A DNA stretch of 64,000 nucleotides from Hyphomicrobiales bacterium (GCA_900470195.1 UEIJ01000028.1:110607-174606), one strand, 5' to 3'; shown: positions 45,930-55,965, numbered from the stretch's first letter. The notes: generated by a model from the letters alone, not told the origin. A program made the numbers and translations.

Positions 45930-47450
45930 GTGACATCCCCCGTTACAGATCAGGCTCCGGTTCTGGAGATACGCGACGTTGCGAAATCCTTCGGCCCGGT
46001 GGTCGCGCTGAAACGCATGAACCTGACCGTCCGGCCCGGACGTGTGCACACACTTCTTGGCGAAAACGGCGCGGGCAAATCGACGCTGATGAAGATCCTC
46101 GCCGGTGTGTTCAAGCCGACTGCCGGCACGATCACGCTCAAGGGCAAACCCTATGCGCCGAAAGACCCGCGCGATGCCCGTGCCCACGGGATAGCCATCG
46201 TCTTTCAGGAACTGAGCCTCTCGCGCAATCTGACCGTTGCCGAAAACATCTTCGCCAATCACGAGCCAAGCCGTTTCGGCTTCATCCGCGAGCGGGAACT
46301 GAACGGCGCGGCGGAAAAGCTGATTGCCGATCTCGGCCTGCCGGTCGATGCACGGTCGCGGGTGGGCGATCTTTCAATCGCCCAGCGGCAGCTCGTCGAA
46401 ATCGCCAAGGGCCTGAGCCTGCCCGCCGACGTGGTCATTCTGGATGAGCCGACCTCCTCGCTCTCCGACAGCGAAGCGGAAATCCTGTTCTCGATCATCG
46501 AGCGCCTGAAAGCACGCGGCACCGCCGTCATCTATATTTCGCACCGCATGGAAGAAATCATGCGGCTGTCCGACGACATTACGGTCGTGCGCGACGGCGA
46601 ATATGTTTCGACAGCCGAAAAGAGCCAGACCAGCATAGACAGGCTGATCGCGCTCATGGTCGGGCGCGAGATGCACGATATCTATCCGCCGCGCGAGGCG
46701 CCGCGTCCCGCCGACACGGTGCGGCCCATCCTCGCAACGAAGAACCTTACCGTGCCGGGCAAGTTCCACGACGTTTCCATCGACGTGAAGCCGGGCGAGG
46801 TTCTGGGCCTGTTCGGCCTCGTCGGCTCGGGTCGCTCGGACGTGATGAAGGCGCTGTTCGGCATGTTGCCGCCCTCCGGCACCATCGAACTCGACGGCAA
46901 GGCGATCACGCTCGGCTCGCCCAGCGACGCCATCCGCAACGGCATCGCCTTCGTGACCGAAAACCGCAAGGAAGAAGGTCTTGTGCTGCCGCACAGCGTC
47001 GAGCGCAACATCAACATGGTTGCGCTTGGCCAGCTTGCCGGTCCGCTCGGCCTCATGCGTTCATCGGCGGAACGGGCTGCGGCGAAAGCCGAAGTCCTGC
47101 GCCTTGCCATCAAGACCGCCTCGCTCGATACCGTCGCCGGTTCGCTCAGCGGCGGCAACCAGCAGAAGATCGTGCTGGCCAAGTGGCTACAAACGAAGCC
47201 GCGCATTCTCATTCTCGATGAGCCTACGCGCGGCGTCGATGTGGGCGCGAAATTTGAAATCTACCGTATCATCCGTGAACTTGCCGCCAGTGGCGCGGCG
47301 ATCCTGATGGTTTCCTCCGAACTGCCTGAAGTGCTGGGGCTGAGCGACCGCGTGGCCGTCATGCATAACAAGCATGTCGCCGCGGTTCTCGATGCCGACG
47401 GCCTGACGCCGGAAACCGTCATGAGTTACGCAGCAGGAATGCACCAATGA
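45930..47450 (+). CDS. Sugar ABC ATP-binding protein (RbsA type)
   Basis: A 506-residue double ATPase with two nucleotide-binding domains, as in RbsA. Domain 1: Walker A GENGAGKSTLM, signature-like LSIAQRQLVEIAKGL, Walker B VVILDEPTSSL. Domain 2: degenerate Walker A GLVGSGRSDVM, signature LSGGNQQKIVLAKWL, Walker B ILILDEPTRGVDVG. GTG 45930 was preferred because GGAGG lies 8 bases before it, with an ATG at 45909 as alternative. It overlaps the permease gene by 4 bases. Confidence 0.93.
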   Translation: MTSPVTDQAPVLEIRDVAKSFGPVVALKRMNLTVRPGRVHTLLGENGAGKSTLMKILAGVFKPTAGTITLKGKPYAPKDPRDARAHGIAIVFQELSLSRNLTVAENIFANHEPSRFGFIRERELNGAAEKLIADLGLPVDARSRVGDLSIAQRQLVEIAKGLSLPADVVILDEPTSSLSDSEAEILFSIIERLKARGTAVIYISHRMEEIMRLSDDITVVRDGEYVSTAEKSQTSIDRLIALMVGREMHDIYPPREAPRPADTVRPILATKNLTVPGKFHDVSIDVKPGEVLGLFGLVGSGRSDVMKALFGMLPPSGTIELDGKAITLGSPSDAIRNGIAFVTENRKEEGLVLPHSVERNINMVALGQLAGPLGLMRSSAERAAAKAEVLRLAIKTASLDTVAGSLSGGNQQKIVLAKWLQTKPRILILDEPTRGVDVGAKFEIYRIIRELAASGAAILMVSSELPEVLGLSDRVAVMHNKHVAAVLDADGLTPETVMSYAAGMHQ

Positions 47451-48439
47451 GCAACGCAGATATCCAGAAGAAAGCCGCGGATGCTGAAGTCCGCCGCTCA
47501 TTCTTCAGTTCACCGGTCGTCCGCCAGTATGGCGGCATCATCATTTCGCTTGCCGTTCTGTGCGTGGTTTTCGCGGTGCTCAATCCGCGTTTTCTCGCCT
47601 TCAACAATTTCATGAACATCATGCAGCAGGTGGCCGTGATCGCGGTCGCGGCCTATGGCATGACCTATGTCATCCTGCTCGGCGAAATCGACCTTTCCAT
47701 CGGCTCGATCATCGCCGTTTCCGGCATGGTGGCCGCGCAGGCCTTCGCGATGGGTTTCGGCTTCATCCCGACGGTCGTGTTCACGCTTGCCGCCGGTGCC
47801 ATCATGGGCGGTCTCAACGGCGTGCTTTCGGCCAAGCTGATGCTGCCGTCCTTCATCGTGACGGTTGCAACGATGGGCATTTTCCGCGGCATGGTCAGCC
47901 TGCCGACCAATGGCGCGCCGGAAATCATCGAGAACGATGCCTGGCTCGCCATCGGTTCGGAAAACTGGCTCGGCCTGCCGATCATCATCTGGATCGTCGC
48001 CATCCTGTTCATCTTCAATTATATCCTCCTGTCGAAGACCGTCTTCGGGCGCCGCATCTATCTGACCGGGGGCAACAAGGAAGCCGCGATCTATTCGGGC
48101 ATTCGCGTGGACCGCATCAAGATCATCGTTTTCATGATCTCCGGCATCATGGCGGCGATCAGCGGCATCCTGCTTTCCTCGCGCCTTTCCTCCGCGCAGA
48201 CCAATGCGGGCATGGGTTACGAGCTTGACGCCATCGCGGCCGTCGTCCTCGGCGGCACCTCGCTTGCGGGCGGCGTCGGCACCATGGTCGGCACCATTCT
48301 GGGCGCGCTCATCATCGGCGTCATAAACAACGGCATGAACATGCTGTCCGTGCCCTATTTCTATCAGCTCATCGTCAAGGGCGTGGTCATCCTCGTTGCC
48401 GTCTGGCTCGATGTGCGCTCCAAGTCCATGCGCGCCTGA
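47447..48439 (+). CDS. Sugar ABC permease (RbsC type)
   Basis: A 330-residue permease with eight to ten hydrophobic helices and the family sequence AYGMTYVILLGEIDLSIGSIIAVSGMVAA. The later ITGGNKEAAIYSGIRVDR-like loop and LGGTSLAGGVGTMVGTILGALIIGVINNGMNML are typical of the RbsC group. It starts inside the ATPase gene end and is followed by the kinase after 12 bases. Confidence 0.94.
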   Translation: MSNADIQKKAADAEVRRSFFSSPVVRQYGGIIISLAVLCVVFAVLNPRFLAFNNFMNIMQQVAVIAVAAYGMTYVILLGEIDLSIGSIIAVSGMVAAQAFAMGFGFIPTVVFTLAAGAIMGGLNGVLSAKLMLPSFIVTVATMGIFRGMVSLPTNGAPEIIENDAWLAIGSENWLGLPIIIWIVAILFIFNYILLSKTVFGRRIYLTGGNKEAAIYSGIRVDRIKIIVFMISGIMAAISGILLSSRLSSAQTNAGMGYELDAIAAVVLGGTSLAGGVGTMVGTILGALIIGVINNGMNMLSVPYFYQLIVKGVVILVAVWLDVRSKSMRA

Positions 48440-48451
48440 TCAGGTATAGTC

Positions 48452-49399
48452 ATGAAAAAGATCATCACCATCGGCGAGATCGTCGTCGAGATCATGGCTG
48501 TCGAAACCGGTTACGGTTTCAAGTCCGCCATTCCCCTGATCGGCCCTTTCGCATCCGGCGCGCCCGCGATCTTCATCGATCAGGCGGCGAAGCTCGGCCA
48601 GCCATGCGGTCTGGTCAGCGCCGTCGGCAATGACGATTTCGGCAGGCTCAACATCGAGCGCCTGCAAAATGACGGCGTGGACGTGTCGGCGATCGGCGTT
48701 CATCCGACAGCCGCCACCGGCAGCGCCTTCGTGCGCTATCGCCCGGACGGGAACCGCGACTTCATCTTCAACATCAAGCACAGCGCCTGCAGCGCCATCG
48801 GCCTGACGCCGGAAGCGGAAAGGCTGGTCGAAGGCGCGGACCATTTGCACATCATGGGCTCGGCGCTGTTTTCGGATAGCATCGTCGCGGCGATCCGCGA
48901 GGCGACGGCGCGCATCAAGGCAAAGGGCGGCACCGTGTCCTTCGATCCGAATATCCGCAAGGAGATGCTGGACCTGCCCGGCATGCGTGAGGCGCTTGTC
49001 CATGTGCTTGAGAATACCGACCTGTTCATGCCGAGCGGCCCGGAAATCTTCCTCTTCGCCAAGGCGACCGAGGAAAGGGCCGCCGTGGACGAACTGCTGG
49101 CGCGCGGCATCAAGGCCGTGGTCGTCAAGCGCGGCGCGGAAGGCGCCAGCTATTTCGACCGGAACGGCGAAGTATTCGCGCCGGCATTCAAGGTCGACGA
49201 AGTCGATCCTACCGGCGCGGGCGACAGTTTCGGCGCGGCATTCGTCACCTTCTGGCTGCGCGGGATGGCGCCGAAGGAGGCGCTGACCTTCGCCAATGCC
49301 ACCGGAGCACGCGCCGTCGGTGTCAAAGGACCAATGGAAGGCACGTCGACCATGGCCGAAATCCAGACGTTTCTTGAAAAGCACGGAGCGCAGGCATGA
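48452..49399 (+). CDS. PfkB-family sugar kinase, probable tagatose kinase
   Basis: A 315-residue PfkB carbohydrate kinase with GEIVVEIMAVETG at the start, a G-rich FASGAPAIFIDQAAKLG, and the catalytic DPTGAGDSFGAAFV near residue 250 with the general-base Asp. Its neighbours are a ribose-type importer and a GatZ-family gene, the arrangement reported for the Agrobacterium tagatose/galactitol route, in which TagK makes D-tagatose 6-phosphate. The kinase family call is firm. The tagatose assignment rests on that precedent and needs assay. It overlaps the next gene by 4 bases. Confidence 0.88.
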   Translation: MKKIITIGEIVVEIMAVETGYGFKSAIPLIGPFASGAPAIFIDQAAKLGQPCGLVSAVGNDDFGRLNIERLQNDGVDVSAIGVHPTAATGSAFVRYRPDGNRDFIFNIKHSACSAIGLTPEAERLVEGADHLHIMGSALFSDSIVAAIREATARIKAKGGTVSFDPNIRKEMLDLPGMREALVHVLENTDLFMPSGPEIFLFAKATEERAAVDELLARGIKAVVVKRGAEGASYFDRNGEVFAPAFKVDEVDPTGAGDSFGAAFVTFWLRGMAPKEALTFANATGARAVGVKGPMEGTSTMAEIQTFLEKHGAQA

Positions 49400-50682
49400 G
49401 CAGCACCCAATCCCTCAGAGACATTCCCGCACGCTACAGGAAGGGCATGCGCGGCGGAATAACCTCCATCTGCTCAGCGCACCCGATCGTCATCGAAGCC
49501 GCCCTTCTTGAAGGCGTCGCGACGAATACGGATGTCCTGATCGAAGCCACCTGCAATCAGGTCAATCAGGATGGCGGTTATACGGGCATGACGCCTGCCG
49601 GTTTCCGGCGCTTCGTGGAAGAGATCGCCGCCCGCGTCGGCTTCGATACCGCCCGGCTCATCCTCGGCGGCGACCATCTCGGTCCCAATCCGTGGAAGCA
49701 TCTTCCCGCTGAAGAAGCGATGCAGAAATCGGAAGTGATGATCGACGCCTTCGTGCGTGCCGGTTTCACCAAGATACATCTCGACACGTCGATGGGCTGC
49801 GCGGGCGAACCGGTCGCCTTGCCCGACGCCGTGACCGCCGAACGCGCTGCGCGTCTGGCCAAAGTTTCCGAAGCTGCGGCCCGTGAAGCTGGATACGATC
49901 TGCCGGTCTATATCATCGGCACCGAAGTGCCGATCCCCGGCGGCGCGATGGAGGAAATCGAGGAACTGGAGCTGACCAAGCCGGACGCGGCCCTTGAAAC
50001 GGTGGCCGTCCACCGCAAGGCTTTCGCGGCGCTGGGGCTGGACGACGCCTTTTCCCGCGCCATCGGCGTGGTGGTGCAGCCGGGCGTGGAATTCGGCAAT
50101 GAGAATGTCGTCTATTACAACAGCGACAAGGCCACCGCCTTGAGCAGCGTGCTCAACCAGATGCCGCAATTTGTCTTCGAGGCCCATTCGACCGACTACC
50201 AGCCGATGGAAGCGCTTTCCGATCTCGTTCACGACGGCTTCGCCATTTTGAAGGTCGGCCCCGGCCTGACCTTCGCGCTGCGCGAGGCGCTCTATGGTCT
50301 CGACCAGATCGCGGCCTTCCTCGACAAGCTGCCGGAAGCGGAAACCCTGCGCGGCAAGATGGAAGCGCTGCTTCTGACCGAGCCGAAAAACTGGGAAAAA
50401 TATTACCATGGCGATGCGGAGGAACTGCGTCTGCAACGCCATTTCTCCTATAGCGACCGCATCCGCTATTACTGGCCGCACCCGGTTGCGACGGCTGCCG
50501 TGGATGCGCTTTTGAAGCGTCTGGAAGGCCGCAAGATACCGGAGACGCTTATCAGCCAGTATCTTGGCACGCTCTATCCGGCTGTCGCTTCGGGACAGGT
50601 GGAAGCCACACCGCATGCGCTCATGGTGGAAGCCGTCCGCAATGTTGTGCGGACTTACGGCAAGGCTGCAGGCACTCATTAG
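49396..50682 (+). CDS. GatZ/KbaZ-family protein, probable D-tagatose 6-phosphate 4-epimerase or aldolase subunit
   Basis: A 428-residue class II tagatose-bisphosphate aldolase-like protein of the GatZ/KbaZ family. Segments GGITSICSAHPIVIEAALLEG, VLIEATCNQVNQDGGYTGMTP, LGGDHLGPNPWKHLPAEEA and HLDTSMGCAGEP are characteristic. Classical GatZ supports a catalytic GatY, but no gatY/kbaY is present. In Agrobacterium such a stand-alone protein acts as a D-tagatose 6-phosphate 4-epimerase giving fructose 6-phosphate, which would fit this operon. It ends the cluster, before a terminator shared with copA. Confidence 0.88.
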   Translation: MSSTQSLRDIPARYRKGMRGGITSICSAHPIVIEAALLEGVATNTDVLIEATCNQVNQDGGYTGMTPAGFRRFVEEIAARVGFDTARLILGGDHLGPNPWKHLPAEEAMQKSEVMIDAFVRAGFTKIHLDTSMGCAGEPVALPDAVTAERAARLAKVSEAAAREAGYDLPVYIIGTEVPIPGGAMEEIEELELTKPDAALETVAVHRKAFAALGLDDAFSRAIGVVVQPGVEFGNENVVYYNSDKATALSSVLNQMPQFVFEAHSTDYQPMEALSDLVHDGFAILKVGPGLTFALREALYGLDQIAAFLDKLPEAETLRGKMEALLLTEPKNWEKYYHGDAEELRLQRHFSYSDRIRYYWPHPVATAAVDALLKRLEGRKIPETLISQYLGTLYPAVASGQVEATPHALMVEAVRNVVRTYGKAAGTH

Positions 50683-50710
50683 TCTTTGTTTGTACGCATT
50701 ATTCTATGCA

Positions 50711-50740
50711 AAACCGCTTCGCACTTTTGCTGGAAATGCT
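50711..50740. repeat. Dispersed intergenic repeat, copy 1
   Basis: AAACCGCTTCGCACTTTTGC-TGGAAATGCT recurs at 63899-63928 with one mismatch. Both copies follow a short ACGCAT-N-GC segment and lie in intergenic DNA. Confidence 0.75.
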
Positions 50741-50749
50741 CTGAAACAG

Positions 50750-50778
50750 AAAGGCGCGGTCAAAGCCGCGCCTTTCTT
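50750..50778. terminator. Terminator between convergent sugar operon and copA
   Basis: AAAGGCGCGG-tcaaag-CCGCGCCTTT is a 10-bp stem with A/T flanks on both sides, so it can serve both directions. Confidence 0.85.
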
Positions 50779-50782
50779 CTAT

Positions 50783-53266
50783 TCAAGCCTCTATCGGGCT
50801 TTTGAACGCCTTGAGCCGCAAGGCATTGCTGAGCACGAAGATGCTCGAGAAAGCCATGGCGCCCGCTGCCAGCACCGGCGACAGAAGCGTGCCGGTGAAG
50901 GGATAGAGAACACCCGCCGCGACAGGGATCAGCGCCACATTATAGGCGAAGGCCCAGAACAGGTTTTCGCCGATATTGCGGATCGTCGCCTTCGATATGG
51001 CGATTGCATTGACCACGCCGCGCAGATCGCCCGACATCAGCACGACATCCGCGCTTTCAATCGCAATATCGGTGCCGGTGCCGATGGCTATGCCCACATT
51101 CGCCGCGGCGAGTGCCGGCGCATCGTTGATGCCGTCGCCCACGAAAGCCACCTGCTTGCCGCCGGACGAAAGACGTTTCAGCGCTTCCACCTTGCCGTCG
51201 GGCAGGACTTCCGCAACCACTTCATCGATGCCAAGCCGTCTGGCGATTGCCTCCGCCGTGCGGCGATTGTCGCCGGTGATCATCGCCACTTTCAGCCCCT
51301 GCTCATGCAAGGCGGCAATGGCTGCGGGCGTCGTTTCCTTCATCGGGTCGGCAACGGTCAGGATCGCCGCCAGCTTGCCGTCAATGGCGGCATAGAGCGG
51401 CGACTGCCCTTCATCGCCGAGACGCTTCGCATCGTTGGCAAACACAGCCACATCGTGACTGAGCTTTGCCATATAGCGATCAGCGCCGATGGCAACCTCA
51501 TGACCGGACACCTGCGCCTTCAGGCCAAAACCGGGCACCGCTTCAAAAGCAGAAACGTCTGCGAGCTTCAATCCCTTTTCCTTCGCCGCTTCCACGATGG
51601 CGTCGGCAATCGGGTGTTCGGAGCGAGCTTCCACCGCTGCAACGAGCGCCAGAAGCTCGTCCTTTTCGAAGCCCTCGACCGTTGCAAAATGCGCGAGCGC
51701 AGGCTTGCCTTGCGTCAGCGTACCGGTCTTGTCGACCGCGATGACGGCTGCGTCACGCAGGGTCTGCAAGGCATCGCCACGGCGGAACAGGACACCGAAC
51801 TCAGCCGCGCGACCGGTGCCGACCATGATCGAGGTCGGCGTGGCCAGACCCATGGCGCACGGGCAGGCAATGATGAGAACCGCAATGGCGTTGACCAGCG
51901 CATAGCCGAGCATGGCCGTCCCGCCGATTGCGAGCCACAATGCGAAGGTGAGCGCGGCGGCGGCCATCACCGCAGGCACGAACCAGCCGGTCACCTTGTC
52001 GACCTTGGCCTGAATGGGCAGCTTGTCGGCCTGCGCATCCTCGACCATGCGGATGATCTGCGAGATCACCATGTCGCGGCCAACCTTGGTGGCGCGGAAG
52101 GTGAAAGCGCCGGTCTTGTTGATCGTGCCGCCAACCACTTCGGCACCTTTTTCCTTGGCGACGGGCACGGGCTCGCCGGTGATCATCGATTCATCGACAT
52201 AGGAGGAACCTTCGATCACTTCGCCGTCGACCGGCACTTTTTCGCCGGGGCGCACCTGCACGATATCGCCTGCGCGAACGTCTTCCAGCGGCACATCGAC
52301 GGCCTGCCCGTCACGCACGACACGGGCCGACTTCGCCTGCAAGCCGACCAGACGGCTGATCGCCGCGCTGGTGCGGCCCTTGGCGCGCGCTTCCAGATAG
52401 CGGCCTATCAGGATGAGCGTCACGATCACCGCCGCTGCCTCGAAATAGACATTGACCGTTCCTTCCGGCAGGACGCCGGGAAAGAAGGTAGCGACAATGG
52501 AAAAGCCCCAGGCGGCAAGCGTGCCGACAACGACCAGCGAGTTCATGTCCGGCGTGCCGCGCAGAAGGGTCGGGACGCCCTTTTTGAAGAAGCGAAGGCC
52601 CGGCCCGAACAGGACAAGCGTGGTGAGCACGAATTGCAGATACCAGCTGTTCTGCATCCCGATCCGGTCCGCGACAAACATATGAACGGCCGGGATGAGG
52701 TGCGACCCCATCTCCATGATGAAAACAGGCAAGGTCAGGACGGCGGCAAGCAGCACGCTCTTCTTCAACTCCGCCGCTTCCGCATCGCGCTTTTCGGCCT
52801 GCGTTTCGGGCTGTGCGGCGGATGCGGCCTCGGCCAGCGAGCGCGCCTCGTAACCCGCCTGCTCAACCGCCTTGACGAGATCGGCAGTCTGGACCGGCCC
52901 CGCCAGTTCGACATGGGCGCGCTCGGTTGCGAGATTGACGCTGGCGCGCGTGACACCCGGCACGGCATTCAGCGCCTTTTCAACCTTGCTGACGCAGGAA
53001 GCGCAGCTCATGCCTTCAATTGCAAGATCAACGCTGCCCGCCGGGACATCGTAGCCCGCCTTGCGGATGGCCTCGACCACCGACGGCAAATCGGGCGCGC
53101 CCCTGAAGGTCACGTCGGCCCGCTCGGTGGCAAGATTCACTGAAACCTTGTCGACACCCGGAACCCTGGAAACGGCTTTTTCAACCGATGACACACAAGA
53201 TGCGCAGCTCATCCCTTCGACGGGTATGGGAAAGCTGATCGCTTCGTGATTGACAGGCTTGTTCAT
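50783..53266 (-). CDS. copA: CopA-type P1B copper-exporting ATPase
   Basis: An 827-residue P-type ATPase that exports Cu(I). Two N-terminal heavy-metal-associated domains each carry GMSCASC (Cys21/24 and Cys88/91). Transmembrane helices follow, with the ion-selectivity motif [13 protein letters not shown], the phosphorylation site DKTGTLTQG and the hinge [10 protein letters not shown]. The ATG at 53266 follows AAAGGGAT. The promoter carries a MerR-type 19-bp spacer and dyad (53315-53345), matching the CueR-like regulator encoded at 40140-40589. It ends convergent with the sugar operon. An antisense frame through it is a shadow. Confidence 0.97.
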   Translation of the reverse strand: MNKPVNHEAISFPIPVEGMSCASCVSSVEKAVSRVPGVDKVSVNLATERADVTFRGAPDLPSVVEAIRKAGYDVPAGSVDLAIEGMSCASCVSKVEKALNAVPGVTRASVNLATERAHVELAGPVQTADLVKAVEQAGYEARSLAEAASAAQPETQAEKRDAEAAELKKSVLLAAVLTLPVFIMEMGSHLIPAVHMFVADRIGMQNSWYLQFVLTTLVLFGPGLRFFKKGVPTLLRGTPDMNSLVVVGTLAAWGFSIVATFFPGVLPEGTVNVYFEAAAVIVTLILIGRYLEARAKGRTSAAISRLVGLQAKSARVVRDGQAVDVPLEDVRAGDIVQVRPGEKVPVDGEVIEGSSYVDESMITGEPVPVAKEKGAEVVGGTINKTGAFTFRATKVGRDMVISQIIRMVEDAQADKLPIQAKVDKVTGWFVPAVMAAAALTFALWLAIGGTAMLGYALVNAIAVLIIACPCAMGLATPTSIMVGTGRAAEFGVLFRRGDALQTLRDAAVIAVDKTGTLTQGKPALAHFATVEGFEKDELLALVAAVEARSEHPIADAIVEAAKEKGLKLADVSAFEAVPGFGLKAQVSGHEVAIGADRYMAKLSHDVAVFANDAKRLGDEGQSPLYAAIDGKLAAILTVADPMKETTPAAIAALHEQGLKVAMITGDNRRTAEAIARRLGIDEVVAEVLPDGKVEALKRLSSGGKQVAFVGDGINDAPALAAANVGIAIGTGTDIAIESADVVLMSGDLRGVVNAIAISKATIRNIGENLFWAFAYNVALIPVAAGVLYPFTGTLLSPVLAAGAMAFSSIFVLSNALRLKAFKSPIEA

Positions 53267-53314
53267 GGCAATCCCTTTCACTGCCCATGCGGGCACAATT
53301 CGAGAGTTGCTCCT

Positions 53315-53345
53315 TAGATAGTCCTTCCCACCGTTGGAAGGTCAA
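53315..53345 (-). promoter_or_regulatory. CueR-type copA promoter/operator
   Basis: On the minus strand TTGACC (-35) and TATCTA (-10) are 19 bases apart, the over-long spacer used by MerR-family activators. Within it CCTTCC-aacggt-GGGAAGG is the expected CueR dyad. It lies about 50 bases upstream of copA. Confidence 0.88.
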
Positions 53346-53356
53346 GCCCCTTTTTT

Positions 53357-53398
53357 AGAGCGCGTTTCGATCTGATTGAATCAGATTGGCGGCGCTCC
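53357..53398. repeat. Dispersed intergenic palindrome upstream of copA
   Basis: AGAGCGC...GCGCTC flank an inner exact palindrome ATCTGATT-g-AATCAGAT. This form is common between genes in Brucella-group genomes. It sits between the copA promoter and the end of the GGDEF/EAL gene. Confidence 0.65.
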
Positions 53399-53457
53399 AA
53401 GCAGTTCCTTTGACACGGAAATTGCCCAAAAATGCTTCAGACTTTTCGGGGTAGGCT

Positions 53458-55581
53458 CTAAATCGGCAGGCGGTTGGATGCCGGCGGCATGTGCAGGGCG
53501 GTCGCCGCGCGATTATGAATGAAGTCGAACACATCGCATGCGGGCATTGGCCGCCCTGTCAGAAAGCCCTGCACTTCCCCGAACCGCTCCGAACGCAATC
53601 GCTCGAGCTGCTGGGCAGTTTCGACCCCTTCGGCGGTGGTTACGATGTTGAACCCCGCACCCAGCGTCGCCACGGCCTGGATGATGGCAAGGTCACGCGT
53701 GTCGACTTCAATCCCCGAAACGAAGCTGCGGTCGATCTTGATCTTGTCGAAGGGGAATGAACGCAGATAACTGAGCGATGAATAGCCGGTGCCGAAATCA
53801 TCCATCGCGATACGAACGCCCAGCCGGCGAAGCTCGAACAGCAGTTCAATATTGTTCTTGCTGTTCGACAAGAAGACCGACTCGGTGATTTCAAGCTCCA
53901 GCCTGTCTGGCGAAAGCCGCGCCGCTTCCAGTGCATCTGTAACAGAGTGCAAGAGCGTTGTCTGGCTGAACTGGACCGGCGAAAGATTGACGGAAACCTT
54001 GATGTCCTCCGGCCAGAGGACAGCTTCCCGGCAGGCCGCCCTTAAAACCCAGTCGCCGATCGGCCCGATCAGCCCTGTTTCTTCTGCCAAGGGAATGAAT
54101 TCGGCGGGAGAAACCATGCCGCGATCCGGATGACGCCAGCGGATCAGCGCCTCGAAGCCGGAAATCCTGCCGCTTTCAAGGTTGAATATCGGCTGGTAGT
54201 GAAGCTCGAACTGTTCGTCCAGCAGCGCCTGGCGAAGTTCGCCCGTCATGACGTGACGCTTCTCGGCTGCAAGGCGCAGCGAGTGCTGATAGAAACGGAA
54301 CGTGCGGCGTCCACCGGATTTGGACGCGTAAAGCGCCAGGTCGGCGTTACGCATCAACGCATCGGGAGTGTCGCCGTGCAGCGGCGCTTGAGCAATGCCC
54401 ATGCTGCAAGTGACAAATTCCGAATTGCCGACCAGTTTGAACGCATCCTGAAAAGCTGAAAGGACGCGGTCGGCAAACATCGCGATCTGCCCCAGTGTTC
54501 CACTGCGATAAACGATCGCAAACTCATCGCCGCCCAGCCGGGCAATGAATTCATCCGACGTCGTGATCTGTTTCAGCCGGCGCGCCACTTCCTGCAAAAG
54601 CTGGTCGCCTGCCTGATGGCCGATGCTGTCGTTGATGTTCTTGAAATGGTCGATGTCGAGATAGAACAGCGCGAAAGGCTCGGAATCTCCGCCCTTTTTC
54701 AACAGGCTCTCGACATGATGGGCAAAATAGGCCCGGTTCGGCAGGCCGGTGAGACTGTCGTGCATGGCGATATGGGCCATGCGTTCCTCGATTTCGCGCC
54801 GCTCGGTTATGTCTTCAACGAGGCCGATCAGATAGCGGGGCTCGTTGCCTTCGACCGGCGGGATCGAGCATTTTATGATCCGCATTGTGCGCGACGTTCC
54901 GTCCTTGCGCTCGACCCTCCGTTCGACACTCAATACTTCCCGGCGCCGCATCGCCATGCGGTCTTGCTCGCTGATGACGGCTGCCTCGCGCTCCGGGAAA
55001 AGATCGCGGTCGGTAGAGCCGATCGCTTCTTCTATCGGTTGACCGCTCGCGGCCGACGCCGCCTGATTATAGAGCACATAACGGCCGTTATCGTGCATAT
55101 CCTTGACGAACACGCCAAGCGGCAAGTTATTGACAAGGCTATCCAGCAAAGTCTGCGCGTGACTTGCCTGACGATTGGCCTCCGTCAGTTCCGTCCTGTC
55201 CTGAACAATGGCGAGAATTGCTTCCTTGCCGTCGAACAGGAGCTGGCGTCCGTAGGTCAGAACATCGATGGTTTCACCATTGGCACGCAGATGCTGCCAG
55301 CGCTCCGGGCGCTCGAGGTCGCTACGATCACGAATAGCTGCAAGCATCCTGTCCCGCTCGGTTGGCGGGCGTATGTCGAGCACGGTCATACCGGGGATAT
55401 CCTCCGCGGTATAACCGTAAAGCCGGTACGCGGCGTCGTTCATCACCATGAAGCGCAGCGTTTCCGGGTCATAAACCCACATGGGTGTCGGATGCGTCGT
55501 AAAAAGGATACGGAAGTCCTGTTCGGACGTGCGCGCCATCGTGCCTTCCGCCGAAGCCGAAGCGCCCCCCCGCTTCCTCAT
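53458..55581 (-). CDS. PAS-PAS-GGDEF-EAL protein (c-di-GMP turnover)
   Basis: A 707-residue bifunctional c-di-GMP enzyme. Two PAS domains span about residues 20-140 (FRILFTTHPTPMWVYDPETLRFMVMNDAAYRLYGYT) and 145-270. The diguanylate cyclase domain keeps RLGGDEF, and the phosphodiesterase domain keeps GFEALIRW, DDFGTGYSSL, KIDRSFV and the EGVET motif. No RxxD inhibitory site precedes GGDEF. No membrane helix is seen, so it is likely cytosolic with PAS-sensed signals. ATG 55581 follows GAGGGG. Which activity dominates cannot be told. Confidence 0.92.
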   Translation of the reverse strand: MRKRGGASASAEGTMARTSEQDFRILFTTHPTPMWVYDPETLRFMVMNDAAYRLYGYTAEDIPGMTVLDIRPPTERDRMLAAIRDRSDLERPERWQHLRANGETIDVLTYGRQLLFDGKEAILAIVQDRTELTEANRQASHAQTLLDSLVNNLPLGVFVKDMHDNGRYVLYNQAASAASGQPIEEAIGSTDRDLFPEREAAVISEQDRMAMRRREVLSVERRVERKDGTSRTMRIIKCSIPPVEGNEPRYLIGLVEDITERREIEERMAHIAMHDSLTGLPNRAYFAHHVESLLKKGGDSEPFALFYLDIDHFKNINDSIGHQAGDQLLQEVARRLKQITTSDEFIARLGGDEFAIVYRSGTLGQIAMFADRVLSAFQDAFKLVGNSEFVTCSMGIAQAPLHGDTPDALMRNADLALYASKSGGRRTFRFYQHSLRLAAEKRHVMTGELRQALLDEQFELHYQPIFNLESGRISGFEALIRWRHPDRGMVSPAEFIPLAEETGLIGPIGDWVLRAACREAVLWPEDIKVSVNLSPVQFSQTTLLHSVTDALEAARLSPDRLELEITESVFLSNSKNNIELLFELRRLGVRIAMDDFGTGYSSLSYLRSFPFDKIKIDRSFVSGIEVDTRDLAIIQAVATLGAGFNIVTTAEGVETAQQLERLRSERFGEVQGFLTGRPMPACDVFDFIHNRAATALHMPPASNRLPI

Positions 55582-55865
55582 CGCATTCCCCTCATCCTAC
55601 CGATCCTACAGGATTATACAGTTCCACTCCACGAGCAGACTGTCTCGTTTGTTAGCACTATGAGCAACCCGATTCAGATGCACCCCGAGCATAGATTAAA
55701 GCGGAGAATTTTAATAAACCATATACAAATTGGGGGTCGATTTAAGGAATTTCTTTAAAATCAGACTTTTTCCATCGCTTGACCGCCTTCAACTTCCGGC
55801 CTATGCCTATAGACGCAAAATTCGTTGGGGTGCCTTCGAAGCAATATCGGGACAAAGCGCCAAGC

Positions 55866-55965
55866 GGTTTTCCGTCCGATATTGCGACACAAAGGCTGAG
55901 AGGTGCGTTCTCGCGCCAACCCATTGAACCTGATCCGGGTAATACCTGCGTAGGGAACGGAGTTT
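55866..55965 (+). promoter_or_regulatory. TPP riboswitch (THI element)
   Basis: The conserved CTGAGA core (55896-55901) is followed by a GGTGCG-TTCT-CGCGCC hairpin, then the AACCCATTGAACCTGAT and GGGTAATACCTGCGTAGGGAA sequences that bind thiamin pyrophosphate. TCCGT (55871-55875) and ACGGA (55957-55961) can form the closing helix P1. It lies about 90 bases before thiD and controls the whole thi operon. Confidence 0.95.

Noticed and set aside
50564..53143. 859-codon plus-strand open frame overlapping copA
   Set aside because: Antisense shadow of a GC-rich gene with clear P-type ATPase motifs on the other strand.
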